A DNA stretch of 64,000 nt from JAWLCA01 sp050485905 (GTDB taxonomy: Bacteria > Pseudomonadota > Alphaproteobacteria > Rhodobacterales > Rhodobacteraceae). The position numbers and the translations under genes are program-made. This document shows, piece by piece, positions 52,094-60,646 of this stretch. Under the pieces are notes generated by a model, which worked only from the letters and a program-made list of their open reading frames with translations, had not been told where the DNA came from and did no database searches. How positions within the stretch are numbered: the stretch's first letter is position 1; each line of letters starts with the position of its first letter. The DNA lies in the NCBI GenBank assembly GCA_050485905.1, contig JBJHCH010000001.1, forward strand, positions 52,860 to 116,859, given 5' to 3'.

Positions 52094-52291
52094 TCACTTT
52101 TTCTCAAGGGAAAGCGCCCAGACGAGAGCGGCTACCCAGCCCAAGAGCGTCCAACCAAGAAAGAAGTTAAGCGCAAGTATCGCCTCAAACTTTCCAGCTT
52201 GTCTTCGGTAGGCAACGAATGAAGGGGCAAAGTAGAGTACGAGCCCACACCCAAGAAGCACTATTAGGACGATAATTTCACCTAAACCCAT
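52094..52291 (-). CDS. Small membrane protein, superinfection-immunity (PF14373) type
   Basis: The 65-residue product has an N-terminal hydrophobic helix (about 5-25: IIVLIVLLGCGLVLYFAPSF) and a second one (about 39-60: ALNFFLGWTLLGWVAALVWA). The motif LNFFLGWTLLGWVAALVWAL is the core of the family first described as phage T4 superinfection immunity protein. Many bacterial chromosomes carry such genes without a phage, so an immunity role is not implied. The region is visibly lower in G+C than its neighbours: 28 of 60 bases are G or C at 52141-52200. It lies between uraH and a LysR gene. Confidence 0.8.
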   Translation of the reverse strand: MGLGEIIVLIVLLGCGLVLYFAPSFVAYRRQAGKFEAILALNFFLGWTLLGWVAALVWALSLEKK

Positions 52292-52308
52292 TTCTCGCCG
52301 CTCCTACC

Positions 52309-53256
52309 CTATTTTGAACTGCCGACGCGAGCCGTGAACGTGTCGGCTTTACTCTGCGACAAGATTGCCTTGATCCGCGCCATCATGAAATCGGTGAAGA
52401 GCCGGGTCTTGGGGTCGCGCAGGCGTCGGTGCGGGGTCAGGGCCACAAGCTGGGTCGGCTGAGGCGGCGTTTCGACCGCCACCGGGACCAGCGCGCCGGA
52501 GGCGAGGTGTTCCGCCACCTCGAACAGCGGTTTCAGCACGATGCCGCGCCCGCCCAGCGCCCAGCCGGTCAGCACGTCGCCGTCGTCGGTCTCGAACGGC
52601 CCGGCGATTTCATACCTCTGCGGGCCGTCGGGGGTTTGCAGGGTCCATTGAAATTCCCGTGCGCCGGGAAAGCGCAGGTTCAGGCAATCGTGCCGGTCGC
52701 GCACCAGCGCCTCGCCATCCGCCGGCATGCCGCGCCTTTCGACATAGGCGGGCGCGGCACAGAGGACGCGCGGGCAATCCGCAATCAGCCGCATCTTCAG
52801 GTTGCTTTCCGGCAGCGGGCCGAGGTGAAAGGCCACGTCCAGCCCCTCGGCCATCACGTCGATCACCCGGTCGGACAGGCGCAGGCGTACGTCGATCTGC
52901 GGCCAGTCATCCTTGAACGCGGGCACATGGGGGCCGATGAAGCGCCGCCCGATGCCCAAGGGGGCTGCCACGAAGATCGTGCCGCGCGGGTTCTTCGTGG
53001 CGTCGATCACCGTGGCCTCGGCCTCATCGATCGCCTCGATCACCTTGCGGGCGCCGTCATAGAACAGCCGGCCGGATTCGGTGGGTTGCAGGCTGCGCGT
53101 GGTGCGGTTGAAGAGCCGCACGCCCAGGTGCTTTTCCAGTTCCGACACGCGCGACGAGGCGACGGCGGGGGAGGTGCGCTGGTCGCGGGCCGCCGCACTC
53201 ATGCTGCCCAATTCATAGACACGGATGAACATGCGGATGTTGTTGACATAGGACAT
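52309..53256 (-). CDS. LysR family regulator of purine breakdown (likely)
   Basis: The 315-residue regulator has the LysR HTH (RVYELGSMSAAARDQRTSPA, then VSELEKHLGVRLFNRTTRSLQPT) and an effector domain (GTIFVAAPLGIGRRFIGPHV). It is divergent from puuD, with 101 bp between the starts, so regulation of urate oxidase, and perhaps of the whole cluster, is the simple reading. The intergenic region contains TTAACA and TATAGC 16 bp apart in front of puuD. No binding site was firmly identified. Confidence 0.88.
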   Translation of the reverse strand: MSYVNNIRMFIRVYELGSMSAAARDQRTSPAVASSRVSELEKHLGVRLFNRTTRSLQPTESGRLFYDGARKVIEAIDEAEATVIDATKNPRGTIFVAAPLGIGRRFIGPHVPAFKDDWPQIDVRLRLSDRVIDVMAEGLDVAFHLGPLPESNLKMRLIADCPRVLCAAPAYVERRGMPADGEALVRDRHDCLNLRFPGAREFQWTLQTPDGPQRYEIAGPFETDDGDVLTGWALGGRGIVLKPLFEVAEHLASGALVPVAVETPPQPTQLVALTPHRRLRDPKTRLFTDFMMARIKAILSQSKADTFTARVGSSK

Positions 53257-53357
53257 GGGGATTTTCCTGCCCTGTTTGAAAGTGATCCGAGATTTGACGG
53301 ATTAACAGGAAGCTGACCGTTGGTATAGCCTGCACGAAACCGAGGGGAGGACCGGCG

Positions 53358-54584
53358 ATGTATGATTTTGCTGCGATGGGCGAATGGCTGGAATTTGCCG
53401 TGCGCTGGCTGCACGTGATCACGGCGATCGCCTGGATCGGGTCGTCGTTCTATTTCATCGCGCTGGACCTTAGCCTGCGCAAGGCGCCGGGGATGCCGGA
53501 AAAGGCGCACGGCGAGGAATGGCAGGTCCATGGCGGCGGGTTCTACCACATCCAGAAATACCTGGTGGCGCCGGACCGGTTGCCGGAGCATCTGACCTGG
53601 TTCAAGTGGGAGAGCTATGCCACCTGGCTGTCGGGCTTCGCGCTGCTGGTGCTGGTCTATTACCTGGGGGCAGAGTTCTATCTGGTCGATCCCAACGTGC
53701 TGGATATTCCGGTCTGGCAGGCCATCCTGATCTCGCTCGCCTCGCTGTCGGTCGGCTGGCTGGTCTATGACACGCTGTGCAAGTCGAAGCTGGGGGAAAG
53801 CCCGACCACGCTGATGGTGATCCTGTTCGCGCTCTTGGTGGTGATGTCCTGGGGTTACACGCAGGTCTTCACGGGGCGGGCGGCGCTGTTGCATCTGGGG
53901 GCGTTCACCGCCACGATCATGTCGGCCAACGTGTTCCTGATCATCATTCCGAACCAGAAGGTCGTGGTCGAGGATCTGCGCGCCGGTCGCGAGCCGGACC
54001 CCAAGTACGGCAAGATCGCCAAGCTGCGCAGCACGCACAACAACTATCTGACGCTGCCGGTGTTGTTCCTGATGCTGTCGAACCACTATCCGCTGGCCTT
54101 TGCCACCGAATACAACTGGCTGATCGCTTCCCTCGTGTTCCTGATGGGCGTTACCATCCGGCACTATTTCAACAGCCTGCACGCCCGGCAGGGGAACCCG
54201 ACCTGGACCTGGGCGGTGACGGTGATCATCTTCCTGATCATCGCCTGGCTGTCGACCGCGCCGATGTATCACCGCGATGTCGAGGAGGCGGAGCTGCGCG
54301 GGTCGGAGCTGCGGTTCGCCGAGGCGGCGGGGTGGGAGGAGGCGCGGAGCATCGTGTTGGGGCGCTGTTCGATGTGCCACGCGCAGGAGCCGACCTGGGA
54401 GGGGATGCACTGGGCGCCGAAGGGGGTGAAGCTGGAGACGGATGCCCAGATCGTGCGGGCTGCGAAGACGATCTATTTCCAGTCGGGGCTGAGCCATGCG
54501 ATGCCGCCCGCGAATATCACCTGGATGGAGCCCGAGGAGCGGGATGCCATCGTGCGCTGGTATCGGGCGGCGACGCGGGGGTGA
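53358..54584 (+). CDS. puuD: Membrane urate oxidase PuuD with cytochrome c domain
   Basis: The 408-residue PuuD oxidises urate to 5-hydroxyisourate and passes electrons through a haem c. The N-terminal part has eight to nine membrane helices (FAVRWLHVITAIAWIGSSFYF is the opening, written here as AVRWLHVITAIAWIGSS). The C-terminal domain has the haem motif CSMCH followed by a Met in PPANI-type sequence (AMPPANITWME). PuuD occurs in many Rhodobacteraceae in place of soluble uricase. A GAGGGGAGGA ribosome site precedes the ATG. Repeat element C follows the stop. Confidence 0.95.
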   Translation: MYDFAAMGEWLEFAVRWLHVITAIAWIGSSFYFIALDLSLRKAPGMPEKAHGEEWQVHGGGFYHIQKYLVAPDRLPEHLTWFKWESYATWLSGFALLVLVYYLGAEFYLVDPNVLDIPVWQAILISLASLSVGWLVYDTLCKSKLGESPTTLMVILFALLVVMSWGYTQVFTGRAALLHLGAFTATIMSANVFLIIIPNQKVVVEDLRAGREPDPKYGKIAKLRSTHNNYLTLPVLFLMLSNHYPLAFATEYNWLIASLVFLMGVTIRHYFNSLHARQGNPTWTWAVTVIIFLIIAWLSTAPMYHRDVEEAELRGSELRFAEAAGWEEARSIVLGRCSMCHAQEPTWEGMHWAPKGVKLETDAQIVRAAKTIYFQSGLSHAMPPANITWMEPEERDAIVRWYRAATRG

Positions 54585-54589
54585 GGGGC

Positions 54590-54663
54590 TTGGGCAAGTT
54601 GCCCAAAAAATCAACCTATTGAAAACAAACGAAATCGCATTTTCTGTTAACTTGCCCTTTACC
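54590..54663. repeat. Intergenic repeat element, copy C (palindrome + 60-bp conserved block)
   Basis: The palindrome TTGGGCAAGTTGCCCAA (54590-54606) overlaps the first three bases of the 60-bp block 54604-54663. The block aligns without gaps to copies A and B. It contains TCAA-N4-TTGA and TTAA-N7-TTTA at 54647-54661. The spacer CTTGCCC is the exact complement of the left arm GGGCAAG. It occupies almost the whole 93-bp gap between the convergent puuD and galM stops, as copy B does for its pair. Confidence 0.75.
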
Positions 54664-54677
54664 GTTGGCACGGGTTT

Positions 54678-55607
54678 TCAGGCCCGCGTGAAGGTCCAGC
54701 GGCTGGTCTGGCGGAAGCTCTGACCGGGGGTCAGCAGGATCGCCGGGAAGGCCGGGTTGCCGGGCGCGTCGGGCCAGAATTGCGGCTCCATCGCCACGCC
54801 CGCCGGGTTGCCGGAATAGACCTGAAGCCCCGGCGCGGTGGTTTCCAGGAGCAGATGCGCCGCAGGCCCCGACAGTTCCGCCGCCCGCGTGAGCGCGCGG
54901 GGCGCGGGGGCGAGGCAGAAGTTGTGGTCGAAACCTTCGGCCCCGTCCAGCAGCCGGCCCGCGCGCAGGTCGAAGGCGCCGGACACGGCGCGGATCTCTC
55001 CGGTCGGAAGCTTCGCGGCATCGACGGGCAGGTAGTGGTCGGCCGCGACCGTCAGCCGGTGCCCGGCATGTCCGTCGCCGCCCAGCCGCCAGAAGCTGTG
55101 GTTGGCGAGGGTCATCAGCGTGGGCGCGTCGGTCGTGGCGGTCAGGTCGAGCGTCAGCGCCGGGCCGTCGAGGCTGTAGGCCGCCGTGATCCGGCGGGTG
55201 CCGGGAAAGCCGCCCAGCCCGTCGGGCAGGGTCAGCGACAGGGTGGCGGCGCTGTCGGTCAGCGCCTCCACCCCCCAGATCTGTGCATGGGTGCCGGTGG
55301 CGCCGCCGTGCAGCAGGTTCGCCCCCTCGTTCGGCGGGAAGCGGCAAGCCTGCCCGGCGATCTGCGCCCGCGCGCCGCCGATGCGGTTGGCCACCGGGCC
55401 GACCACGGCGCCGCAATAGCGCATCGCCCCCTCGTAAGCGGACAGATCCGCGCTGCCGAGTGTCAGCGGTGCCTCCACCCCCGTCAGCCGCAGATCCTGA
55501 AGGATCGCGCCCAGCGTCAGGATCGTGACGCGCAGATCGGGGCTGGCGAGGTCCAGCGCCTGAACCGCGCGGCCGTCGCGGAGCGTGCCAAAGGGGCGGG
55601 GGGTCAT
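54678..55607 (-). CDS. galM: Aldose 1-epimerase (galactose mutarotase)
   Basis: This 309-residue enzyme interconverts alpha- and beta-aldoses. The key motifs are GAVVGPVANRIGGARAQIAGQ, the NEGANLLHGG block with the first His, TLANHSFWRLGG with the second His, and GFDHNFCLAP. It is the last gene of the galactoside operon on the minus strand and overlaps the GH42 gene by 4 bp. It supplies the beta-anomer used by the dehydrogenase encoded upstream. Confidence 0.93.
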   Translation of the reverse strand: MTPRPFGTLRDGRAVQALDLASPDLRVTILTLGAILQDLRLTGVEAPLTLGSADLSAYEGAMRYCGAVVGPVANRIGGARAQIAGQACRFPPNEGANLLHGGATGTHAQIWGVEALTDSAATLSLTLPDGLGGFPGTRRITAAYSLDGPALTLDLTATTDAPTLMTLANHSFWRLGGDGHAGHRLTVAADHYLPVDAAKLPTGEIRAVSGAFDLRAGRLLDGAEGFDHNFCLAPAPRALTRAAELSGPAAHLLLETTAPGLQVYSGNPAGVAMEPQFWPDAPGNPAFPAILLTPGQSFRQTSRWTFTRA

Positions 55608-57505
55608 CTCGGCTCCAGATATACACCCGCAGGCGGCAGGGTCAGGGGGCCGTGGGTGACGGATTCGGGGGCGTAGTTCGTCCAGATCCGGTGCGTGGGC
55701 GTGTCGCGGCGGCGCAACCCGTCGGGCAGGTCGGTGGTGGCGATGCCCTGTTCGGCGCAGGCGGCGGCGATGAGGCGGGTCAGCGTGTCGTCGTCGGGCC
55801 AGCCGCCGATGTAGTCGATGGCGCCGCCGCGCAGGATCGCGGGGTGGCCGTCTGTCGTGGTTTCCTGCACCTGCGCCTCACCTTCCAGAAACTCTCGCCA
55901 GTGGCGGAAGGCGCCGCCGCCCGAGAGCGGCAGGGCGGCATCGGGCGGCAGGCTTTCGACGCGGGTGACGGTGGCCCCCAGCCCCGGCAGGTTCGGCGGC
56001 AGGGGCAGGGGGGTGGCGAAATCGGGGGTCTTGGAGTTGGTGCGCGGGCCGATCAGGGCGCGGCCCTTGTAGGCTGCGAGTGCGCCGCGCAGCTGGTCGG
56101 ACAGGGTGAAGAGGCCCGGCACCGCAACGACGCGCCACGGAGACAGGTCGGCGGTATCGGGGGCGATGATGTCGATGTTCAGCCCCAGCCGGCGCATCGC
56201 GCGGTAGAAGGCGAAGCAAAGGCGGAAATGGTCGAAATCCGCGCCCTGCGGCTGCACCGCCCAGGCCCAGGCGCTGGCATAGTCGAAGACCAGCGCCACG
56301 TCGCCCGGCGCAGTCCCCTGCGCGGGGGACTGGGTGAGTTCGGCGGCGACCTGCGCACATTCGGCCAGTGCGGGGGCGGGTGCGCTGTCGGGGCGAAGCA
56401 GGCCGGCGTGCATCTGTTCCTGACCGAAGGGGGCCTGTCGCCAGCGGAAATACAGCACCGCCTCTGCCCCATGGGCAAACGCCTCCCACGCCCAGAGGCG
56501 GGCCATGCCGGGCAGGGGGGCGGGGTTGAAGGGCGCCCAGTTCACCGGGCCGGGCTGCTGTTCCATGATCCACCAGCGGCCCCTTCCCACGGTGCGATAC
56601 AGGTCATGGTGGAAGGCCTGAAAATCCGGGTCGCCCTGGCGCAGGTAACGGGCCTTGTGATCCGGCGTGGCATCCACCCGGTCAAGCAGGAAGCCCAGCG
56701 GGTAGCTGTCCCACGAGGCGATATCGAGGTCTTCGCCGACAGCGTAATGGTCAAAATCAGTGATCCGGCCCATGTAGTTGTGGGCGATGGGCCGGTCGGA
56801 ATGGCGGCGCAGGATCTGGGTCTGCAGGCGGTTGAAGCTGACCACCTGATCGGAGGAGAAGCGGCGGAAATCCATCGCATGGGCCGGGTTCGGCTCGGTC
56901 ACCGTCAGGTTCGGCAGGTCGATCTGGTCGAAGCTGTCATAGTCCATCGACCAGAAGACATTGCCCCAGGCCCGGTTCAGCGCGTCGGGCGACTGGTATT
57001 TCTGGGCGAGCCAGTCGCGGAACGCGGCGCGGGCGGCGGCGGAGTAGCTGAGCGTGGTGTCGTGGCAGCCGTATTCGTTGTCGGTCTGCCAGGCGTGGAC
57101 ATGGGGGTGGCGGCCGTAGCGTTCGGCCAGCGTGGTGACGATGCGGGCGCATTCGGCGCGGTAGCCGGGGTGCGAAAAGCAGTAGTGCCGGCGCGAGCCG
57201 AAGCCGCGGGGGCGGCCTTGGGCGTCCAGCGCCAGCATGTCGGGGTGGCGGTCCAGCAGCCAGCGCGGCGGGGTGGCGGTGGGGGTGCCGAGGACCACCC
57301 TCAGCCCCGCGCCGCCCAGCGTGTCGATGGCGCGGTCCAGCCAGTCGAGCGCCAGTTTGCCGGGGGCGGGTTCCATGCGGGACCAGGCGAATTCGCCGAT
57401 GCGGACCCAGGTGAGGCCGGCGTCGACCATCCGGGCGGCGTCGTCGGCCCAGGCGGCTTCGTCCCAGTGTTCCGGGTAGTAGCAGGTGCCGAGGGTGCGG
57501 GTCAT
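55604..57505 (-). CDS. GH42 beta-galactosidase
   Basis: The 633-residue enzyme follows glycoside hydrolase family 42. The opening reads TCYYPEHWDEAAWADDAARM and the acid/base region is HAWQTDNEYGCHDT, with Glu in NEYG. The nucleophile Glu would lie in WWIMEQQPGPVNWAPFNPA (WIMEQQ). Later domains follow as a trimerisation region and a small C-terminal domain (HRIWTNYAPESVTHGPLT). No signal peptide is visible, so it acts on imported oligosaccharides. The ATG at 57505 is used. It overlaps SMP-30 by 4 bp. Confidence 0.93.
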   Translation of the reverse strand: MTRTLGTCYYPEHWDEAAWADDAARMVDAGLTWVRIGEFAWSRMEPAPGKLALDWLDRAIDTLGGAGLRVVLGTPTATPPRWLLDRHPDMLALDAQGRPRGFGSRRHYCFSHPGYRAECARIVTTLAERYGRHPHVHAWQTDNEYGCHDTTLSYSAAARAAFRDWLAQKYQSPDALNRAWGNVFWSMDYDSFDQIDLPNLTVTEPNPAHAMDFRRFSSDQVVSFNRLQTQILRRHSDRPIAHNYMGRITDFDHYAVGEDLDIASWDSYPLGFLLDRVDATPDHKARYLRQGDPDFQAFHHDLYRTVGRGRWWIMEQQPGPVNWAPFNPAPLPGMARLWAWEAFAHGAEAVLYFRWRQAPFGQEQMHAGLLRPDSAPAPALAECAQVAAELTQSPAQGTAPGDVALVFDYASAWAWAVQPQGADFDHFRLCFAFYRAMRRLGLNIDIIAPDTADLSPWRVVAVPGLFTLSDQLRGALAAYKGRALIGPRTNSKTPDFATPLPLPPNLPGLGATVTRVESLPPDAALPLSGGGAFRHWREFLEGEAQVQETTTDGHPAILRGGAIDYIGGWPDDDTLTRLIAAACAEQGIATTDLPDGLRRRDTPTHRIWTNYAPESVTHGPLTLPPAGVYLEPR

Positions 57506-58341
57506 GGGGTGACGCGGTGTTCGCGCTGGCCGGTGGCGATGCCGGGGGCGGCGAAGGTCTGGCCGGCGGCGGGGTGGGCGGCAAGGGCGTCGGCGTCCAT
57601 GCCCTGCCGCGCGCTGGTGCAGAAAAGCGTCGTCAGGTCCGGCCCGCCGAGTGCGGGGCAGGAGGTATGCGGGGCGGGGAAGTCCACCGCGCGCAGGAAG
57701 CTGCCATCGGGGGCATAGGCGGCGACGCGGGCGGCGCCCCATTGCGCCAGCCACATCACGCCCGAGGCGTCGATCACCGCGCCGTCGGGGTTCAGCGCCT
57801 CGGCGGTGAGGTCGAGGAAGGTTTCCGGCTCGCCCGCGGGCCAGCCGTCTGAATCCAGCGCCACCTGCAGCACGCGCCGGGTGGGCGTGTCGGTGAAGCG
57901 GGCGGAGCGGCCGTCGGGCGGGAAGCAGATGGCGTTGGGGATGGTGATGTTCGGGTAGAGTTGGCGCAGTTCGCCGCGATACCAGCGGTAGATCGCGCCC
58001 GCGCCCGGTTCCGCCGCCTTGCCCATCGTGCCGATCCAGAACCCGCCCTGCGGGTCGGCGCGGCCGTCGTTGGAGCGGGTGCCGGGGCTGTCGGGTTCGA
58101 GCGGGCAGAGGGTGCTCTCGGCGCCGGTTTCGAGGTCGAAGGTGAAGAGGCGGGATTCGGAGGCGATCAGCAGGCGGTCACGGTCGATCCAGCCGGCGGC
58201 GGAGACCATTTCGGGAAATTGCCAGTGCCGGCCGGTCGTGTGGAGCCGGGCGTTGACGATGTCGAACCAGTAGAGCTGTCCGCGTTCGGGGTGCCAGAGC
58301 GGGCCTTCGCCCAACTCGCAGGGCGTGGCGTCATGGATCAT
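57502..58341 (-). CDS. SMP-30/gluconolactonase family lactonase
   Basis: The 279-residue beta-propeller has the family signature at its start, CELGEGPLWHPERGQLYWFD, with the metal-binding Glu. SRSNDGRADPQGGFWIGTM-like sequence is present as RSNDGRADPQGGFWIGTMG, with Asn and Asp ligands. NALICF-like NAICFPPDGR and LNPDGAVIDASG follow. In this operon it would hydrolyse galactonolactone. It overlaps the dgoA gene by 4 bp upstream and the GH42 gene by 4 bp downstream. Confidence 0.92.
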   Translation of the reverse strand: MIHDATPCELGEGPLWHPERGQLYWFDIVNARLHTTGRHWQFPEMVSAAGWIDRDRLLIASESRLFTFDLETGAESTLCPLEPDSPGTRSNDGRADPQGGFWIGTMGKAAEPGAGAIYRWYRGELRQLYPNITIPNAICFPPDGRSARFTDTPTRRVLQVALDSDGWPAGEPETFLDLTAEALNPDGAVIDASGVMWLAQWGAARVAAYAPDGSFLRAVDFPAPHTSCPALGGPDLTTLFCTSARQGMDADALAAHPAAGQTFAAPGIATGQREHRVTP

Positions 58342-58943
58342 CGCGCGGCCCCGTCATAGGCCGCAACCATCTCGGCCGCGCGGGCGGTGATGTCGGCCAC
58401 GCTGCGGCCGGGGGTGTAAAGCGCGGTGCCGATGCCGAAGCCCTGCGCGCCGGCGGCGAGCCATGTGGCGAAATCGGCCGGGCCGACGCCGCCCACGGCA
58501 TAGACCTGCGCGTCGGTGGGCAGGACGGCGCGGAGCGCCTTCAACCCTTCTGCCCCCATCAGGAAGGCGGGAAAGATCTTCAGCCCCGTCGCCCCGGCGG
58601 CCAGGGCCGCGAAACATTCGGTGGCGGTAAAGGTGCCGGGAAAGGACTGCAGCCCGGCGGCGCGGGTGGCGCGGATCACGCCCGGGTCGCAGTTGGGCGA
58701 CACGACCAGCCTGCCGCCGGCCTCTGCCACCTCCTGCACCTGATCGGGGGTCAGCACGGTGCCGGCGCCGATCAGCGCCACGTCGCGGAAGGCGTCGGCC
58801 ATGGCGCGGATGCTGTCATAGGCGCGGGGAGAGTTCAGCGGCACCTCGATCCGGTCAATGCCGGCGGCGATCAGCGCCTCGGCCACCGGCAGCGCCTCGT
58901 CGGGGGCGATGCCGCGCAGGATGGCGATCAACGGGCGGCTCAT
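58338..58943 (-). CDS. dgoA: 2-dehydro-3-deoxy-6-phosphogalactonate aldolase
   Basis: The 201-residue class I aldolase splits KDPGal to pyruvate and glyceraldehyde 3-phosphate. LIAILRGIAPDEAL, the EVPLNSPRAYDSI segment with the conserved Glu, and GLKIFPA with the Schiff-base Lys define the KDPG/KDPGal family. GGVGPADFATWLAAGAQGFGIGTALYTPG shows the phosphate site (read in parts: GGVGPAD, FGIGTALY). Context with DgoK favours galactonate over gluconate. The ATG at 58943 overlaps the dgoK stop. Confidence 0.93.
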   Translation of the reverse strand: MSRPLIAILRGIAPDEALPVAEALIAAGIDRIEVPLNSPRAYDSIRAMADAFRDVALIGAGTVLTPDQVQEVAEAGGRLVVSPNCDPGVIRATRAAGLQSFPGTFTATECFAALAAGATGLKIFPAFLMGAEGLKALRAVLPTDAQVYAVGGVGPADFATWLAAGAQGFGIGTALYTPGRSVADITARAAEMVAAYDGAAR

Positions 58944-59857
58944 GCGGTGATCCTTTTGCGGCTGTGGGCGAGGGCGAGGCCCGCGAGGGTCATCTCCTCG
59001 GCCGGTTCCTGCCGGGCGGTGAGGCCCTGCGTGGCGAGCGCCGTGGCATAGAGCCGCGACAGGGCCGGTGCGCCGACGATGGCGATGGACTGCCCCAGCC
59101 AGTAGGGCCGCGCGGCGGCGAGTTCCGCGCCGATCAGCGCGCCCGACAGCCGCGCCCGCGCGGCCTGCGGGGCAAGCCCGGCGATCAGCCCCTCTGCCCG
59201 CAAGGTAAAGAGCCGCGCGGCCAGCCGGTCGGGGCGCGAGATCGCATCGTCCAGCGCCCCGGCAAAGGCGTCGTCGTCCCAGCCATCGGCGGCGACGGAG
59301 TGGCGCAGGACCGAGCCCTCGGCCAGCAGGCCGAACATCTCTCCGGTCATGAAGGTCTGGAAGCTGACGACCTCCCCCGCGCTTATGCGGACCCATTTGG
59401 TATGGGTGCCGGGCAGGCAGAGGACGCCGTCGAAACCCGGCTGAAGCGCCAGGAAGCCGGCGATCTGCGTCTCCTCTCCGCGCATCACGTCGGCGGGGGA
59501 TGTCTGCTTCAGGCCGGGGATCACATCGACGCTGATCCGCCGGTCGCTGACCTTCGCCGAGGCGAGGCGGTCGGGGGCGAGCGGGGGGCAGGGCACGGTG
59601 AGATAGGGCGCCTCGACCCAGCCCTGCCGGCTGCCGACCATGCCGCAGGCGACGGCGGGCGTCACCCGGTCCGGCGCCAGCCAGTCGGCGACCAGCGCCA
59701 GCAGCGCGGGTTCGAACCCGTCGCGGGCCAGCCCACCCATGCCGGCAGCGGAGTCGGCGCGGGCGAGGATACCGTCCGCGCCCATCGCCCAGGCGCGCAG
59801 GTGCGAGGTGCCCCAGTCCACCGCGATCCAGTCCACCTGTGCCGGGGCAACGGGCAT
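58940..59857 (-). CDS. dgoK: 2-dehydro-3-deoxygalactonokinase
   Basis: The 305-residue DgoK phosphorylates 2-dehydro-3-deoxygalactonate. The opening is IAVDWGTSHLRAWAMGADG, then CGMVGSRQGWVEAPY and VLCLPGTHTKWVRI, followed by SFQTFMTGEMFGLLAEGSVL. These are the family motifs of the ASKHA-type kinase. The start overlaps the stop of the SDR gene by one base, and the end overlaps dgoA by 4 bp. Together with the aldolase it completes the lower part of the De Ley-Doudoroff galactose pathway. Confidence 0.94.
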   Translation of the reverse strand: MPVAPAQVDWIAVDWGTSHLRAWAMGADGILARADSAAGMGGLARDGFEPALLALVADWLAPDRVTPAVACGMVGSRQGWVEAPYLTVPCPPLAPDRLASAKVSDRRISVDVIPGLKQTSPADVMRGEETQIAGFLALQPGFDGVLCLPGTHTKWVRISAGEVVSFQTFMTGEMFGLLAEGSVLRHSVAADGWDDDAFAGALDDAISRPDRLAARLFTLRAEGLIAGLAPQAARARLSGALIGAELAAARPYWLGQSIAIVGAPALSRLYATALATQGLTARQEPAEEMTLAGLALAHSRKRITA

Positions 59858-60624
59858 CAGCCGGTCACCACCACGCCGCCATCGATCACCAGCGCCTGCC
59901 CGGTCATCATCCGGCTGGCCGAGGAGGCGAGGAACAGCACGCCGCCGACGATGTCATGGGGCTGAATCTCGTCCTTCAGGCATTGCCGGTCGATATGGGC
60001 GGCAAGCGCGTCGGGGGTGACCCACATCTGCTTCTGCTTTTCGGTCAGCACCCAGCCGGGGGCCAGCGCGTTGACGCGGACCCGGTCGGGGCCGAATTCG
60101 CGCGCGAGGCTGCGGGTCATGCCGTTGATGCCGGAATTCGCTGTGGTGTAGACGGGGTAGCCCGCATTGCCCATCATGTAGCTGATCGACGAGAAGTTGA
60201 CGATCGACCCGCCGCCCGCCGCCTGCATCATCGGGATCACCGCCTGCGCGGCAAAGAAATAGGCGCGCAGGTTGATGCCGATGCACCGGTCCCAATAGGC
60301 TTCGTCCACATCCAGCGCGGCGTGGCGTTCGTCGTTCGCGGCGTTGTTGACCAGCACGGTGATCGGGCCATGCGCCTCTGCCGCCGCCTCGATACAGTCG
60401 CGCAGTTCCGAGGTATCGATCACGTCGCAGGACATGTAGAGCGGGCGGTTGCCGGTCTCTGCCTCCATCCGGTCGCAGAATTCGGTTGCGTCCGACCGCT
60501 GCACGAAGGCGACGCGCGCGCCCTGGCGCAGGAAGCCCTCGGTCAGCGCGGCGCCGATGCCGGAGCCGCCGCCGGTGATGAACACCGAGGCGCCGGAGAG
60601 GTCGGGAAAGATCGGGTCGGTCAT
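59857..60624 (-). CDS. SDR oxidoreductase, probable galactose dehydrogenase
   Basis: The 255-residue SDR has the cofactor motif TGGGSGIGAALTEGF, NNAAND, the catalytic Ser in NFSSISYM, and YTTANSGI, where a YxxxN replaces the usual YxxxK. The Tyr is kept, but the Lys position reads Asn in this alignment, so the motif should be checked. In galactose operons this enzyme oxidises galactose (or a similar aldose) to the lactone. The ATG at 60624 was chosen because upstream residues are not conserved in type. It is 22 bp after the GH4 gene. Confidence 0.85.
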   Translation of the reverse strand: MTDPIFPDLSGASVFITGGGSGIGAALTEGFLRQGARVAFVQRSDATEFCDRMEAETGNRPLYMSCDVIDTSELRDCIEAAAEAHGPITVLVNNAANDERHAALDVDEAYWDRCIGINLRAYFFAAQAVIPMMQAAGGGSIVNFSSISYMMGNAGYPVYTTANSGINGMTRSLAREFGPDRVRVNALAPGWVLTEKQKQMWVTPDALAAHIDRQCLKDEIQPHDIVGGVLFLASSASRMMTGQALVIDGGVVVTG

Positions 60625-60646
60625 GCTGTCGTCCTTGTCGCGTCGA

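Noticed and set aside
52094..52291. A prophage, suggested by the superinfection-immunity type protein
   Set aside because: No integrase, capsid, lysis or other phage gene lies nearby. The flanks are purine catabolism genes.
55652..57718. A 688-codon plus-strand frame opposite the GH42 gene
   Set aside because: GH42 on the minus strand has family motifs, whereas this translation has only Gly/Val/Arg-rich low-complexity sequence.
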